From positions 1-56,301 of the forward strand of contig CAYQVW010000011.1 in the NCBI GenBank assembly GCA_964421245.1: a DNA stretch of 56,301 bases, given 5' to 3'. The notes under the pieces were generated by a model. The model made no database searches. It had not been told where the DNA came from and was given only the letters and a program-made list of their open reading frames with translations. The translations under genes were made by a program, and so were the position numbers. Origin of the DNA: CAYQVW01 sp964421245. GTDB taxonomy: Bacteria > Margulisbacteria > WOR-1 > XYC2-FULL-46-14. This document shows, piece by piece, positions 1 through 7,973 of this stretch; the stretch's first letter is position 1, and every line of letters starts with the position of its first letter.

Positions 1-35
1 ATATACCTGATTTGAACAATCTCGGGGGGTCCACC

Positions 36-1427
36 ATGTCTCCGTACTTTCCTAAATTTTCCAAAAATCCCCTGAAATTTCTGAATATCCTTCCCGAAAT
101 AAAAGTAGATATGTTACAAGCATCAAAGCTGGTAAGTGGAAGAACACTAGATCATTTTAGACAAGATAATTTGGGAATTGGAATTCTTCATTCTGGGGGA
201 CCAGCTTCTGGAGGGAATTTTGTTTTATTAGCAGCAGCGTTGCGTGCTAAGAATCATGGTGTTCCTATGGTTGCTTTCAGGAGTGGCTTTAGAGGACCAA
301 TGACTGAATCTGTAGAAACGATTAGGAAAGAATGGCTTATGCCTATGGATAGAGAAGTGCGTCGTTATTTGCGACATCAACCTGCGCTTGTTCCTGGTAC
401 TTCTCGTGCAGACCCAGCAGAGAAAATAAAAGTACTGGCTGATATTGACAACTCAATAAAAACTGCCCCAATGGAAAGAATATTGGATGTTTTTGAGGCG
501 CTTCGCCTAGGTGCTGTAATTGTTGTTGGTGGAGACAATACAATGTCGACAGAATACAGAACTCAATTGGTTTATAATAGACTAATAAGGCAAAACCCAG
601 ATAGGTTTAAAAACTTCAAGGGATTTGTACATGTTCCTAAAACCATAGATAAAGATTATTTTGGTATTTTAGTTACTTTTGGGTTTATGTCTGCGGCGGA
701 GACAATTGGTGGGGTGAATTTAGCTCGGTACAACGATGCTAAGGGGACGGCGGAAAAAGTTTTACCTGTATATTTTTTAGTTCAGGTTATGGGGAGAGAG
801 GCTGGGTGGTTAACGGCAGCGACTAGTATCTTTGGCCAGGCGGCATATACTTTTGTGCCAGAAGATTATAGTGGTAGAGATAAGATTCCTCTTGGTGAAT
901 TGGTGGATGATTGTGTTGATGTAATTATGACCAGAAGGAATGAAGAAAAGCACCACGGATTAATTGCTTTTTGCGAAGGAGTTCTAAAGAAAATTGATCT
1001 AGAGACACTTGGTCTAGATATAGTTGTGGAAAGGGATGGGCAGGGAAATGTTCGTTATGAAAAGATTGATTTAGGTGCAATTGTAGAAGGAAAAATTGCT
1101 GAAGAATATGCACGGAGAACAGAAGGAGGGAAAATTAAACTTGTGCCACGAAAGGGGGGCTATGGAGGTCGTCAAGTAACCCCATCGCTTTATGATGTTT
1201 TATTATGCCAGAAATTGGGGGTTGCAGCAACCGATGCTGTTTTAAGTGGAGACTTTTGGAATATGGTTACCGTAGAGGGATTTTTTGATTCAAATATTAT
1301 TCCTTTTTCCGATTTAGTAGATCCAGCGACGCTACTAGTAAGAAATTGGCACATGTCTCCTGATGAGGGACTATATAAACTTCTTCGGGCGATGCAACAG
1401 CCGTTCGGTAAAGATGTAGGCAAATAA
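36..1427 (+). CDS. 6-phosphofructokinase, PPi-dependent type
   Basis: This looks like a phosphofructokinase of the pyrophosphate-using group, interconverting fructose 6-phosphate and fructose 1,6-bisphosphate in the cytoplasm. Visible motifs are GGP near residue 50, GGDNT near residue 165, PKTIDKD near residue 200 and MGREAGW near residue 250. The lysine in PKTID is typical of PPi enzymes, where ATP enzymes have PGTID. The position after GGD is Asn, where ATP enzymes have Gly and PPi enzymes usually Asp, so donor choice is not fully certain. I chose the ATG at 36 because a G-rich ribosome-binding stretch (24-29) lies just upstream; an in-frame TTG at 12 would add eight unconserved residues. 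The gene is followed by an independent promoter, so it is probably not part of the efflux operon. Confidence 0.88.
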   Translation: MSPYFPKFSKNPLKFLNILPEIKVDMLQASKLVSGRTLDHFRQDNLGIGILHSGGPASGGNFVLLAAALRAKNHGVPMVAFRSGFRGPMTESVETIRKEWLMPMDREVRRYLRHQPALVPGTSRADPAEKIKVLADIDNSIKTAPMERILDVFEALRLGAVIVVGGDNTMSTEYRTQLVYNRLIRQNPDRFKNFKGFVHVPKTIDKDYFGILVTFGFMSAAETIGGVNLARYNDAKGTAEKVLPVYFLVQVMGREAGWLTAATSIFGQAAYTFVPEDYSGRDKIPLGELVDDCVDVIMTRRNEEKHHGLIAFCEGVLKKIDLETLGLDIVVERDGQGNVRYEKIDLGAIVEGKIAEEYARRTEGGKIKLVPRKGGYGGRQVTPSLYDVLLCQKLGVAATDAVLSGDFWNMVTVEGFFDSNIIPFSDLVDPATLLVRNWHMSPDEGLYKLLRAMQQPFGKDVGK

Positions 1428-1432
1428 CTTAT

Positions 1433-1460
1433 TGACATAAATTACTTAACATAGTAAGCT
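1433..1460 (+). promoter_or_regulatory. Promoter and probable MarR operator
   Basis: A consensus -35 box TTGACA lies at 1433-1438. A weak -10 (TAAGCT, 1455-1460) follows 16 nt later. Between and overlapping them is an inverted repeat with TTACT at 1442-1446 and AGTAA at 1453-1457. A palindrome inside a promoter directly upstream of a MarR gene suggests autorepression; that role is inference. Confidence 0.5.
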
Positions 1461-1495
1461 ATTCATATTACTAACTATTTAGGAGATAAAGGAAT

Positions 1496-1927
1496 ATGGG
1501 TATAAGTAATTATGTTGAGCGTTTTGAGAAGTTGATGCCGAATTTCATTAAAGTTTTTCACTCTAGCGACGAATCATGGCTCGAAGAAGTGATGGATGTT
1601 ACAATCTGCCAGTGTGTTGTCCTCCAAATACTATCCCAGAATAATAATTGCAAAATGTCTGACTTAAGCGAAGAGGTGGGGGTCACCTTGAGCAATATGA
1701 CCGGAATGCTTGATCGCCTAGAGAAAGAAGATCTTGCCAAACGAGTGCCCGATCCAGATGATCGCAGAATTAATAGGATAAAATTAACTACCAAGGGAGA
1801 AAATGTAGTTAAAAAGATACTTTCTAGAAAGCGCAAAAATCTTACTACGATTTTATCCAAACTAACAGATCCAGAAAAAAGTGATCTACTTAGGATTATG
1901 GAAAAAATTTCAAAAGGGAAGGATTAA
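1496..1927 (+). CDS. MarR-family transcriptional regulator
   Basis: A 143-residue winged-helix regulator of the usual MarR length. The recognition-helix region reads like SDLSEEVGVTLSNMTGMLDRL, followed by the beta-wing RVPDPDDRRINRIKLT, which is the classical MarR wing with its DxRxxxxxLT pattern. It is preceded by an AGGAGAT ribosome-binding site at 1481-1487. It sits 3 nt upstream of a TolC-like gene and then an RND pump, so it most likely represses this efflux operon and releases DNA on binding a small ligand. The palindrome at 1442-1457 is the candidate operator. The ligand cannot be read from sequence. Confidence 0.9.
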   Translation: MGISNYVERFEKLMPNFIKVFHSSDESWLEEVMDVTICQCVVLQILSQNNNCKMSDLSEEVGVTLSNMTGMLDRLEKEDLAKRVPDPDDRRINRIKLTTKGENVVKKILSRKRKNLTTILSKLTDPEKSDLLRIMEKISKGKD

Positions 1928-1930
1928 TAT

Positions 1931-3394
1931 ATGATTAAAAGAATAGTTGTTTTGTTTCTTGTTTTGGTTCTATTTTCTGGAATATCATCCGCCCAAAAAA
2001 TGTTAACCTTTGATGAGTTTTTAAAATCAGCTATTAAAAATAATCCGCAGTATCAAGTATCTGTAAAGGATTACTTAGCGGCCCTGCAGGAAAATAAATC
2101 GTCCCATTCGCTTGAAGATTGGAATCTGGTTGCCTCTGGTGTTTATCAAGAAAATTATCCAGTTCAGATCACCTCCTTTTCCCCAACTTATCAGAGGGTT
2201 TATGGCTATTCAATGGGACTTGAAAAATATTTTTCACCAACCGGGACTGCGTTTAAATTTGAACATTCCAATTCTAAAATAAAAACCGATTATTCTGCTG
2301 CCGCAGCTGCGTTTGGCCAAACATCAAAGGAGTATTATCTATCTAATGTTTCTTTAACTATTTCTCAGCCGCTTTTAAAGAATGCTTTTGGTTTAGCATC
2401 TAAAAAAGGATTAGAAAACTCTGATTTTGTCCTTAAGCTTGCCGAAATAAAATTAAAAGAGGATTGGGAAGATTTTATTGTAGAACTTCGCAATAATTAT
2501 CTTGATTGGCAAAAGGCTTATCAAACTTTAAGAAACCAGAAAAAACAATTAAAAAGTGTTAAACAGCAATTAACTTTGGTTAGAAGACAAAAGAGATATG
2601 GCCTGTCAGAAGAGCTGGACGTGGTACAGACCGAGCAGATGGAGGCAGCCTATACAATATTACAAAATCAGGCAGAGATGACCTATCGAAACCAGACCAG
2701 AAAAATTGCATCATTAATGGATCCTAATTTTGTCGATTTAAAAGCGGATCCAGAAGAATTAACCAGGACTCCACAGCTTTTTGGTGAGGAGCCAGCTCAA
2801 AAATATCTCTTTTCTCTGTCAAATGTATTACAGACCACTAATCTTTTAGTTGCCATCCAGAAAAATGCAATGGATGTTGCAAAAAATGCAGAGTTGCCCG
2901 ATGTGAATTTGGTTTTAAAGGGTAACCCAAATGCATACGAAAGCAATTTTTCTAATAGTGTTCCAAGGATGGGGGAGAATCAAGATTATACTATAACAGT
3001 TAGTGCAAAAAGAGGATTGGCAAATGACAAGGCCTCATCTAATGCAAAATCCGCCGAAGCTGAATATGCAAAATCAGTAAAGAAAAGAGAAAATATTCTA
3101 CTTGGTTCTAAGATTGCTCTGCAATCTCTCTACACAAATATTGTGTACATGGATAATATGATAAAGCTTTCCGGTAAAAATGCGACTTTGGCCCGAAGGC
3201 GCCTTAATCTTGAAAAGAAGAAATTACGTCAGGGCAGAACATCTGTATTCTTTGTTCTGCAGGCAGAGAATGCGCTTTTAGATGCTGAGAATAAGCTAAA
3301 TGATAGTTTAGTTGCTCGTGAAAAGGTTGTAAATCAGATAAATTCTCTAACAGATCGGCACATAGCGCAATATCAAGCAATTCTAAAATTGTAA
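1931..3394 (+). CDS. TolC-family outer membrane efflux protein
   Basis: A 487-residue protein starting with a Sec signal peptide (charged MIKR, a hydrophobic run, then a cut after SSA near residue 21). The body is rich in long amphipathic helices with the repeated-half arrangement of the TolC/OEP family, for example the stretch around LRNNYLDWQKAYQTLRNQKKQL and its counterpart near the C-terminus (ARRRLNLEKKKLRQGR). It should form the trimeric outer membrane channel for the RND pump encoded 12 nt downstream. Length is typical for the family. It starts 3 nt after the MarR stop, so the three genes form one operon. Confidence 0.88.
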   Translation: MIKRIVVLFLVLVLFSGISSAQKMLTFDEFLKSAIKNNPQYQVSVKDYLAALQENKSSHSLEDWNLVASGVYQENYPVQITSFSPTYQRVYGYSMGLEKYFSPTGTAFKFEHSNSKIKTDYSAAAAAFGQTSKEYYLSNVSLTISQPLLKNAFGLASKKGLENSDFVLKLAEIKLKEDWEDFIVELRNNYLDWQKAYQTLRNQKKQLKSVKQQLTLVRRQKRYGLSEELDVVQTEQMEAAYTILQNQAEMTYRNQTRKIASLMDPNFVDLKADPEELTRTPQLFGEEPAQKYLFSLSNVLQTTNLLVAIQKNAMDVAKNAELPDVNLVLKGNPNAYESNFSNSVPRMGENQDYTITVSAKRGLANDKASSNAKSAEAEYAKSVKKRENILLGSKIALQSLYTNIVYMDNMIKLSGKNATLARRRLNLEKKKLRQGRTSVFFVLQAENALLDAENKLNDSLVAREKVVNQINSLTDRHIAQYQAILKL

Positions 3395-3406
3395 GAAGGA
3401 GAAATC

Positions 3407-6400
3407 ATGGATAAAATATTTAAATATTGTGTAGAACATCCCAAATTAGTTAATCTTGTATTTGCCTTGATTATGATTGCTGGTGCCCTTGCATTCTTTA
3501 GTCTAAAGAGAGACAGTATTCCGCAAGTTGATCTTAAGATGATGTTTGTGACAACGGTATATCCTGGTGCCGCTGCAAAAGATGTTGAAATTAATGTAAG
3601 TATTCCGATTGAAGAAGCTATTCAGGATGTTACGGGAATAAAAGAGCTAACCTCATACTCTACCGAAAACTTTTCTCAGGTTTTTATAGAAATTGATCCC
3701 TATGCCAAAGATGTTCAAAAGGTAAAAGATGATATCAAGGATGCGGTTGGTCGCGTATCTCAGTTGCCGCCAGAGGTTACACAAAAGCCTCTTATAACAG
3801 AGATAAAGACCGATGTCTTTCCAGTATTTGAAGTTGGAATAAGTGGAAATGTTTCAGAGCTTGAGCTTAGGCGCCTAGCCCGCAATCTTGAGAAGAAAAT
3901 CCAGCGTGTAAAGGGTGTGGCTTCAACTTCAAAAATTGCATATAGAAAGAGAGAGGTCCACGTTAATGTTGATTTGGATCAAGCAATTCAAAAACATGTC
4001 TCTTTGACCGAAGTAATGGGAGCGATTAGGTCGCGCAACATTCGCGTTTCGGGCGGAGATATCCTCTCGGTTGATGCAAAAAAGAAAATTATTACAATGT
4101 CTGAATTCGATAATCCAACCGATGTATCCGAAGCAATTATCCGTTCGGTTTTTTCTGGTAGAAAGGTAATTGTTTCAGATGTTGCAACGGTTACAAATGG
4201 TTTTGAGGATAAAAATATTATTGTTAAGACCAATGGTGATCCGGGAATTAATATTGTTGTAAACAAGAAAGAAAATGCAGATGCGGTTCGAACTGCAAAG
4301 AATGTACGAGAACTGCTTAAAGAACAGAACGATACACTTCCTCAAGGGGTATCAGCTCAGGTTGTTAAGGATTACTCAATTTATGTTAATTCTATGCTCA
4401 AAACTGTTGTTGCTAACTCTATGATCGGTTTTGTTTTGGTAATGATTTGTTTGATGTTCTTTTTAGACAAAAAGATTGCCTTTTGGACTGCGATGGGTAT
4501 TCCTTTTTCTCTTTTGGTCGGATTCTTCTTTATGCCGAGGATGGATATTGAAATAACAACTGTTTCGATGCTGGCAATCATTATTGTTTTGGGAATGCTG
4601 GTAGATGATGCCATAGTTGTTGCAGAAAATATATTCTCATATCGTGAGAAGGGGTTGTCTCGTACAGAAGCATCAATTAAGGGTGTATCTCAAGTTTTCT
4701 GGCCGGTTGTGGCAACTGTTTCAACCACCATCGCAGCCTTTATTCCAATTATGCTTATGGGAGGGATCTTTGGTGCTTGGATTAGAGATATTCCCCTAGT
4801 AATTACGATTGTGCTTTTGGCATCACTATTTGAATCGATCTTTATTTTGCCATCGCATATTGCTCATACCAATATTTCCGCAAAGTCAAAACCCAAACTG
4901 GTCCTTTACTTAGAAGAGAAGTACAAAAAATTCTTATTTAAAGTATTGCACAAAAAATATAGAGTAATCGGAGTATTTATTCTAATCTTTATAATTGCAG
5001 TTGGTGTAATTCTTCCGATGCTAGGGTTTACGCTTTTTGCATCAAGTGATAATGATTATTTATTTATTTTGGCTGAGACGAAAGAGGGGATTCCAATTGA
5101 AGAGACGTCGAGAAAGGTTGAGAAAATAGAAAAAATTGTTAAAGAGACCGTACCTAAAGAGGTATTATCTAGCTATGTAACCTTGATCGGTAAAAATGGG
5201 ATCCATATGTGGCAGGAGATGTCTTCTGTTACCCACACCCATTTGGCAAGAGTAACAGTAAATCTAACCCCAACCACGGAGAGAAAGATAACCGCTGATC
5301 AGATTCTTAAAAAATTAGAGAAAAAGCTTAATCTGATCACCAATGAAGGCTTTACTAAGATCGAGGCACTGGTTCAAAGGGGTGGTCCTCCGGTTGGTCA
5401 GCCGGTTGATGTTGCTTTTATTGGTGAGGATGACAAGATTCGCGATCAACTTGCTGCTGATTTTGTTAAATTTTTAGAAAATACTCCGGGAATATATGCA
5501 ATTGAGAGAGACGATGAAAAAGGGAAGGAAGAATTAAATATTAAACTTAACTATGGCCTAATGGCTGATTTAGGGATAACTGCAGCTGATGTGGCGACAA
5601 CCATCCGCGCTGCTTTTGATGGATCAGTTGTTACCTCAATTCGAAATCAGGGAGAAGAGGTTGATTTTCGAGTAAAGGTTGCTGATAAATATAAGTCCGA
5701 TCCAAAGTATATTAAAAACCTAACTATTCCAAATAGGATGGGGCAGTTAATAAAGCTTGGCAGTCTTATATCATTTGAAGAATCACGCTCTGCAATTACA
5801 ATAATTCGTATGGATTCCGATCGTTCTGTTTCTGTATTAGCGGAGATGCGCAGTGACAAGATAAAACCAAGTGTCTTTGCCCCAAAGCTTAAAGAAAAGG
5901 TTGATCAGCTGCTTCGAGAGCGTCCTGGTTTTAGAGCAGTTATCGGGGGAGAACAGCGAAGTACAGATGAATCGATGAATGATTTCTTTAGATCGTTTTT
6001 TATTGCAATCTTAGTTATATATATTATTTTGGTAGTTCTGTTTGATTCGTTTTCACAGCCAGTAGTTGTTTTGTTGGCCTTTCCATTTGGTTTAATTGGG
6101 GTTGTATTTGCTTTTGCAATTCATTTGCAGCCATTAAGTTTCTTAGGGTTGATCGGAATCCTTGGTCTGCTTGGAGTTGTTGTAAACAACTCTTTGGTAA
6201 TGATCAATTTCTTAAACCACAAGCAGAAAGAAGAATGTGGAGAAAAAGAATTACTTCCGCTTGAGAAAGTGGTTGATGCAGCAGTGGCTAGGTTTAGGCC
6301 GATCGTCTTAACTACGGTTACAACTGTGTTGGGATTAATGCCGTCATTATATGGATTCTTTGGTGGCCGACTAGATTTCCTATTTCCATTACTATTAGCA

Positions 6401-6514
6401 CTATCTTGGGGATTAGTCTTTTCAACCTTTATAACCCTTTTCTTGATCCCAGCGATCTATTTAGTTGAGAAGGATTTTAATTTGTGGGTTATAAAGAAGA
6501 GAAAAAAGGCCTAA
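3407..6514 (+). CDS. RND (AcrB/HAE1-like) efflux transporter
   Basis: A 1035-residue inner membrane proton-driven exporter of the hydrophobe/amphiphile efflux class. It has the full layout: TM1 near residues 15-32, a large periplasmic loop, a TM2-6 block near 330-470, TM7 near 520, a second loop, and a TM8-12 block near 865-1025. The proton-relay acidic pair is present in TM4 (GMLVDDAIVVAEN, near residue 400). It has an AGAAGGAGA ribosome-binding site. Length and motifs are complete. The odd point is that the operon holds regulator, channel and pump but no periplasmic adaptor (HlyD/MFP) gene. Its stop overlaps the stop of the convergent hydrolase gene by 4 nt. Confidence 0.92.
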   Translation: MDKIFKYCVEHPKLVNLVFALIMIAGALAFFSLKRDSIPQVDLKMMFVTTVYPGAAAKDVEINVSIPIEEAIQDVTGIKELTSYSTENFSQVFIEIDPYAKDVQKVKDDIKDAVGRVSQLPPEVTQKPLITEIKTDVFPVFEVGISGNVSELELRRLARNLEKKIQRVKGVASTSKIAYRKREVHVNVDLDQAIQKHVSLTEVMGAIRSRNIRVSGGDILSVDAKKKIITMSEFDNPTDVSEAIIRSVFSGRKVIVSDVATVTNGFEDKNIIVKTNGDPGINIVVNKKENADAVRTAKNVRELLKEQNDTLPQGVSAQVVKDYSIYVNSMLKTVVANSMIGFVLVMICLMFFLDKKIAFWTAMGIPFSLLVGFFFMPRMDIEITTVSMLAIIIVLGMLVDDAIVVAENIFSYREKGLSRTEASIKGVSQVFWPVVATVSTTIAAFIPIMLMGGIFGAWIRDIPLVITIVLLASLFESIFILPSHIAHTNISAKSKPKLVLYLEEKYKKFLFKVLHKKYRVIGVFILIFIIAVGVILPMLGFTLFASSDNDYLFILAETKEGIPIEETSRKVEKIEKIVKETVPKEVLSSYVTLIGKNGIHMWQEMSSVTHTHLARVTVNLTPTTERKITADQILKKLEKKLNLITNEGFTKIEALVQRGGPPVGQPVDVAFIGEDDKIRDQLAADFVKFLENTPGIYAIERDDEKGKEELNIKLNYGLMADLGITAADVATTIRAAFDGSVVTSIRNQGEEVDFRVKVADKYKSDPKYIKNLTIPNRMGQLIKLGSLISFEESRSAITIIRMDSDRSVSVLAEMRSDKIKPSVFAPKLKEKVDQLLRERPGFRAVIGGEQRSTDESMNDFFRSFFIAILVIYIILVVLFDSFSQPVVVLLAFPFGLIGVVFAFAIHLQPLSFLGLIGILGLLGVVVNNSLVMINFLNHKQKEECGEKELLPLEKVVDAAVARFRPIVLTTVTTVLGLMPSLYGFFGGRLDFLFPLLLALSWGLVFSTFITLFLIPAIYLVEKDFNLWVIKKRKKA

Positions 6515-7692
6515 AGATCGTTTTGTTGAATTAACCAATCAACGGTAGGACCCCAGACTAGGGTCATGGCATGTTTTCCAAAGATTAAATCGCCATGTCC
6601 AGCATCTATTTCAATATAGGTTGAATTTCTAAGTCTTGATGCTGCTTCATGCACGTTTTTTCCTAAGCGATCCTGTCTTCCGCCAAATAATAAGAATGGG
6701 GTTTGAATGCTCCTCATTGCATCGGCATAGTCTGTATTTCCATCATAACTTGTGAAGCTTTGAGTTTTTGACCATCTTAGGAATTGTTTCCTCAGTTGAG
6801 GGGAAAAAGATTCGGCCGCTTTTCTAAAATACAAAGAAGCAGTCCTTTCTTTTACCTGGTCGACAGCGTAGCCAGTGTTTGCAATTCTTCTAATTCCTGG
6901 GACCTTATGGGTACGGGAGAGCAACACTCCAAGCGGAACTAGATTTTCTGCAGCCTGTCTAACTGGATTTTTTTCTCCTCCCATTCCAACTAATCTTGCT
7001 AGTTTGTCAGCTGCATCTAACGCTTGTATATTTATCTGATTGTAATAAATCGAGCTTCCATACGTAACCGCTGCTTTGATTTTTTTACAATCGTGGATTC
7101 CAAGATGAGCATAAGCCATCATTCCACCCATGCTATGAGCAAGGTAAAAAAGTTCGTCATGACAGCCATTTATCTCTAAAACTTTGTCTAAGAGGGTAGG
7201 GAACTCTTCCGCAACAAGTTTGTCAAAGTCAATTCTAGGATGGAAATCATAATTTTCATTACCAAAGTGTTGGCTTTCTTTGTGCTTGCTTGAAAATCTT
7301 CTAAAAACACGTTTTGATGTACTTAAGTGGACAACATATACATCAAACCCATATTCTGCCAAGTAATTTGCCATAGAGTTTGTTGTGAGGGCATAAGGAG
7401 ATCCTCTTCCATCAATTGGCATTCGAAAGATATTCCCGTTACAGGCTACACCATGAACTAGAACAATTGGTTTTAGCTGTGGGTTTAGATTCTTTTGTGA
7501 ATATATTCTTCTTATTAATACTTCTGATCCGATATCAGAAACTGCAAAGTGAGTTTCAGAGACCATTCTATGTGGACCGACTGGATCGCCAGAATCTATC
7601 AAAATGCTTTGATTTGAGACATCGGGAGTTGTTCTTGCGGCTAAATTTCTTACTGCTCCCCAAAAACCTTTTACACCATTCTCGATTCGCAT
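6511..7692 (-). CDS. Alpha/beta-hydrolase (lipase/esterase-like)
   Basis: A 393-residue alpha/beta-hydrolase. The oxyanion-hole region VLVHGVACNGNIF is near residue 98. The nucleophile elbow YLAHSMGGMMAY, with Ser in H-S-M-G-G, is near residue 190. A late FGGRQDRLG acid region and a DAGHGD histidine region supply the rest of a catalytic triad. The general look (long N-terminal lid part, VYVVHLSTSKR) recalls acid-lipase or PHA-depolymerase-like hydrolases, but the substrate is unknown. There is no signal peptide. A possible sigma-28-like box (7698-7726) lies so close to the ATG that a leaderless transcript would be needed. The gene converges on the RND gene. Confidence 0.8.
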   Translation of the reverse strand: MRIENGVKGFWGAVRNLAARTTPDVSNQSILIDSGDPVGPHRMVSETHFAVSDIGSEVLIRRIYSQKNLNPQLKPIVLVHGVACNGNIFRMPIDGRGSPYALTTNSMANYLAEYGFDVYVVHLSTSKRVFRRFSSKHKESQHFGNENYDFHPRIDFDKLVAEEFPTLLDKVLEINGCHDELFYLAHSMGGMMAYAHLGIHDCKKIKAAVTYGSSIYYNQINIQALDAADKLARLVGMGGEKNPVRQAAENLVPLGVLLSRTHKVPGIRRIANTGYAVDQVKERTASLYFRKAAESFSPQLRKQFLRWSKTQSFTSYDGNTDYADAMRSIQTPFLLFGGRQDRLGKNVHEAASRLRNSTYIEIDAGHGDLIFGKHAMTLVWGPTVDWLIQQNDL

Positions 7693-7697
7693 GTTTT

Positions 7698-7726
7698 TAT
7701 TTCAGTTTAAAAAATAAAAAATTTCA
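7698..7726 (-). promoter_or_regulatory. Weak sigma-28-like promoter
   Basis: On the minus strand TGAAATTT (7719-7726) is followed after exactly 14 nt by TGAAATA (7698-7704), one base away from the CGAAATA form seen upstream of the 7974 gene. It lies only 5 nt before the ATG at 7692. It is the least convincing member of the motif set. Confidence 0.3.
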
Positions 7727-7753
7727 GGGGATTTTGCGCAAGCAAAATTTACC

Positions 7754-7827
7754 CGCCCTCGGCAGGACTTGAACCCACAACCTTCTCCTTCGAAGGGAGC
7801 CGCTCTATCCAGTTGAGCTACGAGGGC
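7754..7827 (-). tRNA. tRNA-Arg (TCG)
   Basis: The minus strand folds as a tRNA: acceptor stem GCCCTCG/CGAGGGC, D-arm GCTCAACTGGATAGAGC, anticodon loop CTTCGAA (anticodon TCG, reading CGA), and T-arm with GGTTCAA. The discriminator is G and CCA is not encoded. Base pair 27-43 is a mismatch. Confidence 0.95.
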
Positions 7828-7828
7828 G

Positions 7829-7868
7829 TATCAGAATATCAGTATATCAGTATATCAGTTGATCAGGC
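7829..7868. repeat. Tandem octamer array TATCAGNN x5
   Basis: Five consecutive 8-bp units with consensus TATCAGNN (the last begins GATCAG) start 1 nt from the 5' end of tRNA-Arg. The same octamer family (KATCAGGN) recurs around the four-helix-bundle gene at 41234. Confidence 0.8.
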
Positions 7869-7877
7869 AAGATTGGA

Positions 7878-7906
7878 TGAAATTTCCTATATTTTAACAC
7901 GAAATA
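7878..7906 (+). promoter_or_regulatory. Sigma-28-like promoter
   Basis: TGAAATTT (7878-7885), 14 nt, then CGAAATA (7900-7906). This is the same spacing as the other members of the motif family in this window. It serves the HEAT/M29 gene at 7974 and leaves a leader of about 60 nt. Confidence 0.65.
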
Positions 7907-7924
7907 AAAGTAAGAATAAAATGG

Positions 7925-7967
7925 ACAGTGAACTATGCGCGCAAGCGCTTAAGTTCACTGTGGAGGT
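7925..7967 (+). promoter_or_regulatory. 5'-leader hairpin before the ribosome-binding site
   Basis: A perfect 10-bp stem (ACAGTGAACT at 7925-7934 with AGTTCACTGT at 7952-7961) encloses a second GCGC/GCGC stem capped by a GCAA (GNRA) tetraloop. The GGAGGT ribosome-binding site (7962-7967) follows immediately. The structure could control translation or stabilise the mRNA; the function is inferred. Confidence 0.55.
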
Positions 7968-7973
7968 AACGTT

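Noticed and set aside
12..35. TTG start eight codons upstream of the phosphofructokinase ATG
   Set aside because: The extra residues look non-coding, and the G-rich ribosome-binding stretch fits the ATG at 36.
7829..7868. CRISPR array
   Set aside because: The units are 8 bp and directly adjacent with no spacers, and no cas genes are present in the window.
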